64,000 bases of DNA from Ascidiaceihabitans sp029251465. GTDB taxonomy: Bacteria > Pseudomonadota > Alphaproteobacteria > Rhodobacterales > Rhodobacteraceae. The notes below the pieces were generated by a model that was not told where the DNA came from, ran no database searches, and saw only the letters and a program-made list of their open reading frames with translations. This document shows, piece by piece, positions 1 to 7,042 of this stretch; the first letter of the stretch is position 1; each line of letters opens with the position of its first letter. Location: positions 2,666,001 through 2,730,000 of the forward strand of contig NZ_CP170633.1 in assembly GCF_042932805.1 (NCBI RefSeq). The letters run 5' to 3'. Both the position numbers and the translations under genes were made by a program.

Positions 1-1
1 T

Positions 2-1684
2 GCAGAACTTGAGCCACGCACGCCTACTCTGCCCTTTGTCCTGCCAGAAACGATCACAACGACGCTTCGAAATCATCAGACCGAAGGCTTTGACTGGGCC
101 ACTCGCGCTTGGCAAAGCGGATTGCCGGGAATACTCAACGCCGATGAGCAAGGGCTCGGCAAAACGCTGCAAACACTTTCTTTTTTGGCATGGCTGAAAG
201 AGCACATGAAAAGCTCAGACGCCGCGATCCGTGGACCGATCTTGATCGTGGCACCGACATCCCTTTTGCGCAACTGGGAACAAGAGGTCGAAACCCACGT
301 CGCTGCGCGCGGCTTTGGCACTTTAATTCGGCTCTATGGATCGTCGATTTCGACACAAAAGAAAAACGGTTCCCAAGGGACCGAAACCAACACAGGCCTG
401 CCACTGCTGGATTTCGATTGGCTGGATGAAGCATTTGAAGACGGCCGCGCGCACCGCTATTGGATTTTGACCACATACACGACTTTGGCAAATTACCAAC
501 ATTCGCTCGGACGCATTCGCTTTTCAGCTCTTGTCATGGACGAGATACAGAACATCAAGAACCGTTCTACACTCGCCTCCAAAGCTGCCGAAGCCATGAA
601 CGCTGATTTCCGTCTTGGATTGACCGGCACGCCCATCGAAAACTCGGCCATGGACCTATGGACGATTATGGACAGAATTGCCCCCGGCTCGCTTGGCGCG
701 GGAACCGACTTTAAAAAACAGTACACTCCACCAGATGCAGATAATATGTTGGAACTACATCGTCGGGTTTTCGAGCCACAGGAAAATCATCCACCTTTGG
801 GACTGCGGCGATTGAAAGACGAAGTTGCGCGTGAACTTCCTTCAAAAAGCAGGTTCTTGCACCCCAGACTGATGCCGCAAGTTCAGGCGCTGGCCTACGA
901 TCAAGCTCAGCAAAAACTGTCAGCTGGTGGACCCGGTGCTGCTCTACGGATGCTGCATCATATTCGTTCAGTCTCGGTTCATCCTGGTCCATCTGAAGTG
1001 AAAATTCCCGACGAATTTGTAGCGATGAGCGCGCGGCTTGATGCAACGATGGAGATTTTGCACAATATTAGATCGCGAAAGGAGCGTGTTCTTGTATTTA
1101 TTGAGCATCGCGAGATGCAATTCAGATTTGCCGAGATTGTTCGGCATTTTCTTGGGCTGGAGCGTATTGATGTTATCAACGGCGACACTCCAATTTCTCG
1201 CCGGCAAGAAATCGTAAATCGATTTCAACGCCACCTGTCGCAAGATGACGGCTTCGACATGTTAATCCTTGGCCCGAAATCTGCCGGTACGGGCCTTACA
1301 CTTACGGCTGCCACACATGTTATACATCTATCGCGTTGGTGGAATCCTGCTGTTGAGGAGCAATGCAATGACAGGGTTCATCGCATCGGCCAGACCAAGC
1401 CAGTGCAAGTACATGTTCCTATGGCAATCCATCCGGGATTGGGGGCGCAAAGCTTTGACTGCCTGCTTCAAAGCTTAATGCAACGCAAACGTCGGCTGGC
1501 GGCACAGGCGCTTTGGCCGATGGGTGATACCAAGGCAGACCTATCTATTCTTTTGGACGGTCTGACACAGAACCCGCCAGCAGGCACTCACACATCACTT
1601 AATGATTGTATGGCAGAACTCTACCGACGCGATGGCCTCGCCTCCACGGAAGCAAACGCCGACAAAGCTTGGCCAATGCCATAA
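2..1684 (+). CDS. SNF2-family helicase/translocase, 5' end outside window
   Basis: ATP-dependent double-stranded DNA translocase of the SWI2/SNF2 family. The reading frame is open back to base 2, so the N-terminus is missing; 560 residues are visible. Walker A is NADEQGLGKT (about 137-166), the DEAH-equivalent box is MDEIQ (about 538-550), motif III is LTGTPIEN, and the C-terminal RecA lobe ends with SRWWNPAVEEQCNDRVHRIG (about 1332-1391). These are the canonical SNF2 motifs. Similar helicases occur alone in defence islands and as ZorD of type I Zorya. The ZorD reading is only a hypothesis, because the genes that would prove it (zorA, zorB, zorC) would lie left of the window. The C-terminal tail after the helicase core is short and unrecognised. 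Confidence 0.85.
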   Translation, partial: AELEPRTPTLPFVLPETITTTLRNHQTEGFDWATRAWQSGLPGILNADEQGLGKTLQTLSFLAWLKEHMKSSDAAIRGPILIVAPTSLLRNWEQEVETHVAARGFGTLIRLYGSSISTQKKNGSQGTETNTGLPLLDFDWLDEAFEDGRAHRYWILTTYTTLANYQHSLGRIRFSALVMDEIQNIKNRSTLASKAAEAMNADFRLGLTGTPIENSAMDLWTIMDRIAPGSLGAGTDFKKQYTPPDADNMLELHRRVFEPQENHPPLGLRRLKDEVARELPSKSRFLHPRLMPQVQALAYDQAQQKLSAGGPGAALRMLHHIRSVSVHPGPSEVKIPDEFVAMSARLDATMEILHNIRSRKERVLVFIEHREMQFRFAEIVRHFLGLERIDVINGDTPISRRQEIVNRFQRHLSQDDGFDMLILGPKSAGTGLTLTAATHVIHLSRWWNPAVEEQCNDRVHRIGQTKPVQVHVPMAIHPGLGAQSFDCLLQSLMQRKRRLAAQALWPMGDTKADLSILLDGLTQNPPAGTHTSLNDCMAELYRRDGLASTEANADKAWPMP

Positions 1685-1764
1685 TGAGTAGGGTTTATAA
1701 CATATATGATTAATGTCGAAATGACCGCAGACGAGCGGCTTCAAAACCCATCAAGTGAGGCAGC

Positions 1765-2055
1765 ATGAGCAATGATAGTGATATCTGGGTGGGGGACCTG
1801 GATGGATACGTTAACATTGATGCAATCTCACGTGACCATGAGGCTGAGCAAAAACAAGCTCAATTAGACAGGGATATCGACGAAATCGGCGATATCCCTT
1901 TGTTCGGAGGAAAGAGCATTTCGTCGTGGATGCTCTTTTCGCATGGTATAATGACACTCGCCTGGGAGCTGACAAGTCTCGTTGCCTCGAGTCCTGCGAC
2001 TCTTGGAAGACATCCTTTCAATGCCAGATCAACCAGCCAATATGCAAAAAAGTGA
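1765..2055 (+). CDS. Hypothetical 96-residue protein, possibly a remnant
   Basis: The ATG at 1765 follows a GTGAGG ribosome-binding-like sequence at a good distance. The N-terminal 45 residues are acidic and polar. The rest looks less protein-like (Ser/Ala/Thr-rich, ending in a basic tail), which could mean a frameshifted or truncated gene. I recognise no family. It sits 80 bp after the helicase and 73 bp before the AlpA-like gene, in AT-rich island DNA. It may be a small accessory protein of the helicase or simply decay product. Confidence 0.35.
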   Translation: MSNDSDIWVGDLDGYVNIDAISRDHEAEQKQAQLDRDIDEIGDIPLFGGKSISSWMLFSHGIMTLAWELTSLVASSPATLGRHPFNARSTSQYAKK

Positions 2056-2128
2056 GATTTTTGATCATTAGGCCTATTATCCAAAAACCACTGACATAGC
2101 TCAACCTCAGAACATAGAGGATTTTGAC

Positions 2129-2365
2129 ATGTTAAAAGAACACGAAAACCTGCCCGGTTGGCTTTCAAAAAACGCCTACTGCAGAGTAAAGGATCTCATG
2201 CGATTGTTTGGCGTATCTCGCGCGACAATTGATAGGTGGTGCCGCCAAAACCCTGCATTTCCACAGAAAATAAAACTTGGCACCTCGCGCTGCGAACACT
2301 GTAGCACGAGATTTCTTGTGACTGAAGTCGCCGACTATTTCGATGAAGTAAATCGGAAACGGTAA
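2129..2365 (+). CDS. AlpA-like MerR-fold DNA-binding protein
   Basis: Small (78 aa) DNA-binding protein. The core YCRVKDLMRLFGVSRATIDR (about residues 18-37) is the winged helix-turn-helix of the AlpA/excisionase family, followed by a WCRQNPAFPQKIKLG strand-wing segment and a closing VADYF helix. AlpA proteins are transcription activators or excisionases of prophages and integrative islands, which fits the location close to a tRNA-Phe attachment target. The C-terminal half carries a Cys pair in RCEHCSTRF that is not typical of AlpA. Start ATG 2129 is preceded by AGAGGATTTTGAC. Good fit to the fold; the regulated target is unknown. Confidence 0.7.
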   Translation: MLKEHENLPGWLSKNAYCRVKDLMRLFGVSRATIDRWCRQNPAFPQKIKLGTSRCEHCSTRFLVTEVADYFDEVNRKR

Positions 2366-2510
2366 TCAATAATGTAACCGACTGTTAGAAGAGCGTGTTT
2401 GCCCTCTCCCGTATGATATGTCATTTCTGGATGAGAGAAGTGTTCCTCGGGAGAACACGATAAGCAACCAATCCAGAGGGCGCATGCCGATGTCTTGAGG
2501 AGTGCGTGAT

Positions 2511-2549
2511 ATGATCAGTCCAAAGCAAGTCCAACGAAACTCGATATGA
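2511..2549 (+). CDS. Twelve-codon leader peptide coupled to the next gene
   Basis: An ATG at 2511 sits 8 nt after a GAGGAG Shine-Dalgarno (2497-2502) and opens a 12-codon frame, MISPKQVQRNSI. Its TGA (2547-2549) overlaps the ATG of the next gene as ATGA. The downstream gene has no good ribosome-binding site of its own, so translation could be coupled through this peptide. No Rho-independent attenuator is evident. It is seen in sequence only; that it is translated is inference. Confidence 0.45.
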   Translation: MISPKQVQRNSI

Positions 2550-3226
2550 CAACACCACAAGCTGACTCGCAGATCGACCCTTTTGCAGAACTCGAAATGA
2601 TCCGATGGAAGCAGGCGCGCTTCCAACAAATTACCGAAGTTGTGGAGGGAGCTCTCCCCGAGCTCATGGCGAATATTGAAAAAACTATCGCTGCGCTGCC
2701 GTCAATTGCTGTGAGTAAGGCACAGATTTTTCCAGACACCCTTTGGAAAGGGCTCTTTATGCCTTGGGCGACGCAAACCGCCAATCTTATTGAGGCGCAG
2801 ATCGAAAAAGAAATCGGTGAGCTCGCTGCATCTTCCTCAGAAAAGGGTACTATCCAAGAAGCCTTAAGAGTTGCGCGACCAGCTCTCGCCGGAGCCGGGG
2901 TACTCGCCGCATCTCTGGCCGCGATACCCTCCGTTATCTCGCTTGCCACGGTGAGCACGACGTCCTTTTTCGTCTTCACCACGGCAACGATTTCTTGGCC
3001 AGTCTTCGCATTGGGCGGTGCCGGTCTTGCCGCAGCAACGTTTGCAGGCAGCAGAGGTGTCAAATGGCTCGGCGACCGAAATCGCTCTAATCTCATCGCC
3101 CGCATTCAACGACGGGCTCGCACCGCAGCGATGGGACATGGGCTTGTGTCAAGTGAGCGCAATCTCGTAACTGATCTCCAGGTTGCTGTACTGCGCAGCC
3201 TCGAAGCCCGTTTGGAGACCTTTTGA
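2546..3226 (+). CDS. Unrecognised membrane protein, first gene of a two-gene cassette
   Basis: 226 residues with no family I recognise. Residues 1-110 are mostly amphipathic helix with many Glu, Gln and Ala. Residues about 112-168 are a long hydrophobic block, rich in Ala, Val, Ser, Thr and Gly, which probably makes two transmembrane segments. The tail (170-226) is basic at first (GDRNR, RIQRRAR) and then helical. There is no P-loop, nuclease motif or signal peptide. The next gene starts on the stop codon (TGATG), and a 12-codon leader peptide overlaps this start, so the two genes are one translational unit. A helical-hairpin membrane effector is one possibility; nothing proves it. Confidence 0.7.
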   Translation: MTTPQADSQIDPFAELEMIRWKQARFQQITEVVEGALPELMANIEKTIAALPSIAVSKAQIFPDTLWKGLFMPWATQTANLIEAQIEKEIGELAASSSEKGTIQEALRVARPALAGAGVLAASLAAIPSVISLATVSTTSFFVFTTATISWPVFALGGAGLAAATFAGSRGVKWLGDRNRSNLIARIQRRARTAAMGHGLVSSERNLVTDLQVAVLRSLEARLETF

Positions 3227-4239
3227 TGCCCCTTCTCTATGACATACCTCTCAACATTGTTAATCGGGTTTCGTCCGGCGAAGCTGAGCTTGTTGGCGCC
3301 GTCATCAAGGAGGTCGCATCTGGTAGGATTCTGGCTCATGTCCAGCCCACCCAAGGTTTTTACCAGGCGGTTGCTCAGGCTCGTGGAGCCCTGGCACAAA
3401 GCGGTTTTTCTCCCCTTGGAGTCATCGGGGCCGTACAGAACGAACAAATCAAGACTTCCCTCGAAAAGTTGGGCCAGGGCTTGGGACTGCTACAAGATCT
3501 ACAGATCGCCAATATAGCGCTCACAGGCATTGGGATCGGCGTGTCAGTCGCAGGCTTCGCGATCATAAACATGCGCCTGAATGCCATTGAAAAACACCTC
3601 GGAAATCTGCGCGAAGAAGTCAGCGAGATCGGCAGGATGTTTCAGGAGGCCGAACTCCGCCGCCTTTTCAGTGAAATCCGCGCTGCGCTCAAGGATCTTG
3701 ATAGCGTGGCCACCCGAACTGATTATCTTGCCCTTTCGAGTTCTCTACAAAGACAATTTTCCTCCCACCTGAGCACGCTTTCTGATCTTTTGGTGGAAGC
3801 GATGACCCCTGGCAGGGCAACCACCCTTCCCGTGGAGCGACTGGATTTGATTTGGACCTTGAGCTCAGCGAAATGGCTCTGCGAGGAGGCCGAGCTACAG
3901 GCGCTCTTCGTCTCGGAGGACTTGGACCATGTCGGTGATTTTGCGGGGCGCTACATAAACGACAACCTCAGGTGTCTGGACCAACTGAACCCCGACGCAC
4001 TGGCCCGCTTGGTTGCCGCGACTGAAGGCGATCTGATCGCCTCGGTCTCCAAACGCCGGCAAGCGGCTCAACACCTCGGCCTTGTCGCAGACGGCTTTGC
4101 AGGTGCCATCGACAGTCTCAGCCAACAACAGTCGCTGTCATTGGCACTCCTTGGGGCCGGGATCGGCGGGCGTGAGTATATTGAGGCCACCTCTAAAGAA
4201 ACAAAAAAACATTTTCTGATTGTCATGCCTGTCGGATAG
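3226..4239 (+). CDS. Unrecognised membrane-anchored coiled-coil protein, second gene of the cassette
   Basis: 337 residues from ATG 3226, which overlaps the previous stop codon by one base; a TTG at 3223 would add one residue. One clear transmembrane segment lies at about residues 92-115 (core IALTGIGIGVSVAGFAII). It is followed directly by a charged, heptad-like stretch (about 118-165) suggestive of a coiled coil. The N-terminal 85 residues and C-terminal 170 residues look soluble and helical. No enzymatic motif is visible. Tight coupling to the preceding membrane protein suggests they act together at the inner membrane. The position in the island, beyond a SNF2 helicase, makes a defence or conflict role conceivable but untested. 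Confidence 0.7.
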   Translation: MPLLYDIPLNIVNRVSSGEAELVGAVIKEVASGRILAHVQPTQGFYQAVAQARGALAQSGFSPLGVIGAVQNEQIKTSLEKLGQGLGLLQDLQIANIALTGIGIGVSVAGFAIINMRLNAIEKHLGNLREEVSEIGRMFQEAELRRLFSEIRAALKDLDSVATRTDYLALSSSLQRQFSSHLSTLSDLLVEAMTPGRATTLPVERLDLIWTLSSAKWLCEEAELQALFVSEDLDHVGDFAGRYINDNLRCLDQLNPDALARLVAATEGDLIASVSKRRQAAQHLGLVADGFAGAIDSLSQQQSLSLALLGAGIGGREYIEATSKETKKHFLIVMPVG

Positions 4240-4530
4240 GCTGTCGTATCTGCTTCTTCACATGGCACTCGCACAGATAAGCAGAGGCCGTCTACTATTG
4301 AGAAACAGATAGAATCTTGTCGCAACGCCCGAAGCTATGAGGCCGAAACAGCCTTGCCTTACAATGCACTTCGTATAAGCGCCGAACGTCTAATTTCCAA
4401 GAAATCGAAAAAGGTACGCCCGATCAGTCTGTGTCACCAGTGTGTCACGAACGCAAAACAACACCAAATAGCATAGATTGCCTCTTGAAAGGCAATCATC
4501 GCAAGTAACTGATATTAAATAAAATTTAAA
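4240..4530. other. Gene-free strip between membrane cassette and tRNA-Phe
   Basis: No convincing gene. It contains a perfect 8-bp hairpin (GATTGCCT/AGGCAATC, 4476-4497, 6-nt loop) without a following T-run on either strand, and two direct copies of GTGTCAC (4431-4437 and 4442-4448) spaced 11 bp start to start, about one helical turn. The last 30 bp before the tRNA are very AT-rich. Such short phased repeats beside a tRNA 3' end resemble recombinase arm sites, but this is only suggestive. Confidence 0.4.
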
Positions 4531-4605
4531 TGGTGCCCGAGGGCGGAATCGAACCACCGACACGAGGATTTTCAATCCACTGCTCTACCCCTGAGCTACT
4601 CGGGC
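4531..4605 (-). tRNA. tRNA-Phe (anticodon GAA), CCA encoded
   Basis: On the minus strand the gene folds as a cloverleaf. The acceptor stem is GCCCGAG/CTCGGGC, followed by A and encoded CCA; the D arm contains AGCTC...GAGC; the anticodon loop is TTGAAAA; and the T arm is GGTGG-TTCGATT-CCGCC. The anticodon is GAA, so it reads Phe. The anticodon stem as written, GTGGA/TCCTC, contains one T-T opposition at the second pair, unlike the usual perfect stem. Its 3' end marks the boundary with the accessory DNA to the left. Confidence 0.95.
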
Positions 4606-4742
4606 ACCTTTAACCGCAAAAGCGGTTGGGTGAGGGCGTGATAGGCCGAAGCTGGCAGGCTGTCCAGACCAAAACGGCAAAAATCTGACGCCATTCAAAT
4701 CACTTGGAACGATTAGCGCCATATAGCTACGGCTGGGGCGGA

Positions 4743-4922
4743 TCAGTGCGGTAAATCTCGCGCGATCTCTTGATCCAGATCGATGTCGTTTTCGTCTTCG
4801 CGCTCGGACGGGACGGCGTAGGATCCGTTCACCCAGCGCGCCAGATCGACGTCTGCACAACGCTTGGAACAAAACGGGCGGAATTTCGCATCGGTGTCGC
4901 GGGCGCAGATCGGGCAGCTCAT
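4743..4922 (-). CDS. yacG: DNA gyrase inhibitor/zinc-binding protein YacG
   Basis: A 59-residue protein starting MSCPICARDTDAKFRPFCSK, with the four zinc ligands CPIC (Cys3, Cys6) and FCSKRC (Cys18, Cys22), followed by the conserved DLARWVNGSYAVP segment and an acidic tail. This is the YacG family. The E. coli member binds GyrB and inhibits gyrase. The ATG overlaps the stop codon of the upstream RNase E/G gene (ATGA), so it is the last cistron of the infA-maf-RNase operon, which then runs towards tRNA-Phe. The size and motif spacing are normal for the family. Confidence 0.93.
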   Translation of the reverse strand: MSCPICARDTDAKFRPFCSKRCADVDLARWVNGSYAVPSEREDENDIDLDQEIARDLPH

Positions 4923-5941
4923 TTCAGCACGTCCCCCAAAGGCAGACGCACGCGTTTGCGTTGCAATTCGTAGTGCCCCAAAGGCGTCCAGCCGACCAAA
5001 GCCGTCTCGATGTCGTCCGCCTTGAACGCGCCGCGTAGGGCGTCCTCGAACGGGCGGCGATCTTTTTTGGGCATCGGGGCCAGATCCAGCGTGATTTGCC
5101 CTGCAAGGCCGCGCACACGCAACGCTTGGGGCAACAGGCGCGCGCAGGTCATGTTGGCCTTGATGCCCGCCGCCAACGACACGTCAGCGCCGGTGTTCAC
5201 GTCCACAGCGACCAGCGCGCGCGTGGGTTCGACGTACATGCCGCCAGACTTGCCAAAGCTGACGAAGGCACCGCGCGCGTCCTCTAGCGCGTCCAGCACG
5301 CCGTGATCGTCAAAGCTGCCGTCTGCGGTGACAACTTCGGCCGGTTCGACCCAGTCGCGCCACGCTAAAACATGGGGGCCATCGCCGCCCAGCAACGTTT
5401 CCATTTCTGTGCCGTCGTCCGACATCACCCGCGTTGCGACCTCGAGCATGGTTTCAATGTCGTCACCGATGTCGTCCACGGGCGCCGCCGCGCAGCACGA
5501 ACGAAGGATCAAGCCCATCTCGGTGTCGTCCATCGCAGCGTCGGCAATTTGCAGCAGCGTGTCGCGCAAATCATCGTCGCGGATGCTGCGCGAAATATTG
5601 CGCCCCGGTGCCTCAGGTGTGACGATCGCATAGCGGCTTTTGAACAGCACCTTTTGCGTGACCGGAATGGCTTTGCCCGGCTCGGCGTATCCGGTGACCT
5701 GCACCAGCAACGCCTGACCCGGCGCGAGGCCCTTGACCTGACGCAAGAACGCTGACCCATCAGGGGTTTTCAGGAACATGCCGCCCTGCCCTTTGACGGG
5801 GCGATCCGCGATGGCGCGGTAAATCGTGCCGGGGGCTGGCGCATCTGCTTCGATCAGAAAATCGCTAAGACGTCCGTCGACCATCAAGGCCGCTGCTTCG
5901 CGGTCCTGAACATGGTCCAAAATGATCGTGCGGCCCTTCAT
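4919..5941 (-). CDS. Ribonuclease E/G family protein, short form
   Basis: 340 residues from the ATG at 5941, which overlaps the maf stop (ATGA). The central and C-terminal parts carry the RNase E/G catalytic signatures: the Mg-binding Asp in ALVAVDVNTGAD and the second Asp in GQITLDLAPMPKKDR. The N-terminal S1-like region is degenerate. The protein ends soon after the catalytic core and lacks the CPxCxG zinc-link needed for tetramerisation in full RNase E and RNase G (about 490 residues or more). Function in RNA turnover is likely; activity without the zinc-link is uncertain. The open frame extends further upstream through maf in another frame, but that part is not coding. Confidence 0.85.
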   Translation of the reverse strand: MKGRTIILDHVQDREAAALMVDGRLSDFLIEADAPAPGTIYRAIADRPVKGQGGMFLKTPDGSAFLRQVKGLAPGQALLVQVTGYAEPGKAIPVTQKVLFKSRYAIVTPEAPGRNISRSIRDDDLRDTLLQIADAAMDDTEMGLILRSCCAAAPVDDIGDDIETMLEVATRVMSDDGTEMETLLGGDGPHVLAWRDWVEPAEVVTADGSFDDHGVLDALEDARGAFVSFGKSGGMYVEPTRALVAVDVNTGADVSLAAGIKANMTCARLLPQALRVRGLAGQITLDLAPMPKKDRRPFEDALRGAFKADDIETALVGWTPLGHYELQRKRVRLPLGDVLK

Positions 5942-6516
5942 GGCGTGTCCTTGTACAATGGGTATCCGGCCGCGATCAGCAGTCCGGCGGTTTCGGTCAG
6001 GGGTAGGCCGACGATGCCGGTGAACGATCCGCTGATCCACGGAATGAAGGCGCTGGCGGCCCCCTGGATGCCGTAGCCGCCGGCCTTGCCCTGCCAGTCG
6101 CCCGAGGCGATGTAGGCGGCGACTTCGTCCTTGCTGAGGTTCTTCATGCGGACCGTGCTGACCACGTCCTTTTGCCAGACCTGATCGCCACGTTTGACGG
6201 CGACCGACGTGATCACCTTGTGGCGACGGCCGGACATCGACCACAGAAATTTCGCGGCTTCATCAGCATCCGCAGGCTTGCCCAGAATGCGACGACCCAA
6301 CGCGACGGTGGTATCGGCGCACAGCACGATATCATCGACCTCGGCAGGAACCGCCGCCACCTTTTCACGGGTGATGCGCGCACAATACGGGCGCGGCAAT
6401 TCGGCTTTGATCGGATCTTCGTTGATGTCAGGGGCGCGCACATCGTGCGGCACAACGCCAATTTGCCCCAGCAGCTCAAGGCGGCGGGGGCTTCCTGAAC
6501 CTAAGATAAACTTCAT
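5938..6516 (-). CDS. maf: Maf-family nucleotide pyrophosphatase
   Basis: 192 residues beginning MKFILGSGSPRRLELLGQ, the diagnostic SxSPRR start of the Maf family. It also has CADTTVALG (about 66-74, with the catalytic Asp), SGRRHKV (about 95-101) and a GSFTGIVGLP segment near the end. Maf proteins hydrolyse non-canonical or modified nucleoside triphosphates (dTTP/UTP or m7GTP types) to monophosphates. An ATG five codons upstream (6531) is possible, but the family N-terminus and a GGAATGATCGG stretch before the second ATG favour 6516. Middle gene of the infA operon, overlapping the RNase start by 4 nt. Confidence 0.92.
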   Translation of the reverse strand: MKFILGSGSPRRLELLGQIGVVPHDVRAPDINEDPIKAELPRPYCARITREKVAAVPAEVDDIVLCADTTVALGRRILGKPADADEAAKFLWSMSGRRHKVITSVAVKRGDQVWQKDVVSTVRMKNLSKDEVAAYIASGDWQGKAGGYGIQGAASAFIPWISGSFTGIVGLPLTETAGLLIAAGYPLYKDTP

Positions 6517-6536
6517 CCGATCATTCCACATCTTAT

Positions 6537-6561
6537 CCGAAAACCGGTGCCCACTTTTCGG
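6537..6561. repeat. Short REP-like palindrome between infA and maf
   Basis: Stem CCGAAAA/TTTTCGG (7 bp) with an 11-nt loop containing CCGGTGCCCAC. A very similar intergenic palindrome is familiar from many alphaproteobacterial genomes (recalled, not searched). It lies 15 bp after infA and about 20 bp before maf, so it may modulate processing between the two cistrons. Confidence 0.5.
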
Positions 6562-6576
6562 GACGTGGACATACGT

Positions 6577-6795
6577 TTATTTAAAGCGGTAGTTGATCCG
6601 ACCCTTGGTCAGATCGTACGGCGTCATTTCGACCTGGACTTTGTCCCCTGCCAAAACACGGATGCGGTTTTTGCGCATCTTGCCTGCCGTGTGTGCGATG
6701 ATCTCATGGCCGTTTTCCAGCTCGACCCGAAACGTCGCATTCGGCAGGAGTTCCCGCACAACACCGGGAAATTCGAGCAATTCTTCCTTGGCCAT
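6577..6795 (-). CDS. infA: Translation initiation factor IF-1
   Basis: 72 residues, MAKEELLEFPGVVRELLPNA through RINYRFK, the complete OB-fold of bacterial IF-1. It binds the 30S A site and assists IF-2 and IF-3 in initiation. The start is certain: ATG 6795 lies behind AGGAGAAACC. It is the promoter-proximal gene of the infA-maf-RNase-yacG operon, a familiar alphaproteobacterial arrangement. The 247 bp between it and the divergent LysR gene at 7043 must carry both promoters; I cannot assign them firmly. Confidence 0.98.
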   Translation of the reverse strand: MAKEELLEFPGVVRELLPNATFRVELENGHEIIAHTAGKMRKNRIRVLAGDKVQVEMTPYDLTKGRINYRFK

Positions 6796-7042
6796 GGTTT
6801 CTCCTACATGGATTTGCGCCCACCAACTGTGGACGAGGCTGTAGATGAGCGCTTTTTCCTAAGGTTTCAAGGGAACAATCGGCGCTAATCCACTTTTGTG
6901 ACTGCCACGTCACGTCACAGGCCATGAGACTGCCGAGGCTATTGAATTTGCGTTTAACAAAATGACGCCAGCCTGCTTGTCAATTTTTAAAGCTTTTGTT
7001 ACGTATCAAATTAACATTTCACAAATAAATACAGGTGAAACC

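Larger units (their letters stand above)
1..4530. mobile_element. Probable end of a genomic island next to tRNA-Phe
   Basis: This stretch holds only accessory-type genes (SNF2 helicase, AlpA-like regulator, unrecognised membrane proteins) and is visibly more AT-rich than the packed housekeeping operon that starts at 4743. It stops exactly at the 3' end of tRNA-Phe, the standard target of tyrosine-recombinase islands. No integrase gene and no second copy of the tRNA 3' end is visible here, so the integrase and the other attachment site would have to lie left of the window. The island reading is inference from gene content and position. Confidence 0.5.

Noticed and set aside
4476..4497. Hairpin GATTGCCT/AGGCAATC as terminator of tRNA-Phe
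   Set aside because: No T-run follows on the minus strand, so it is not a standard terminator; it is left as an unexplained hairpin.
4390..4575. A 61-codon minus-strand reading frame over the tRNA-Phe 3' end
   Set aside because: It overlaps the tRNA, has no family resemblance and arises from the tRNA sequence itself.
5942..6244. Long N-terminal extension of the RNase E/G frame
   Set aside because: It overlaps maf in another frame, and the true start at 5941 overlaps the maf stop as ATGA, which matches the family N-terminus.
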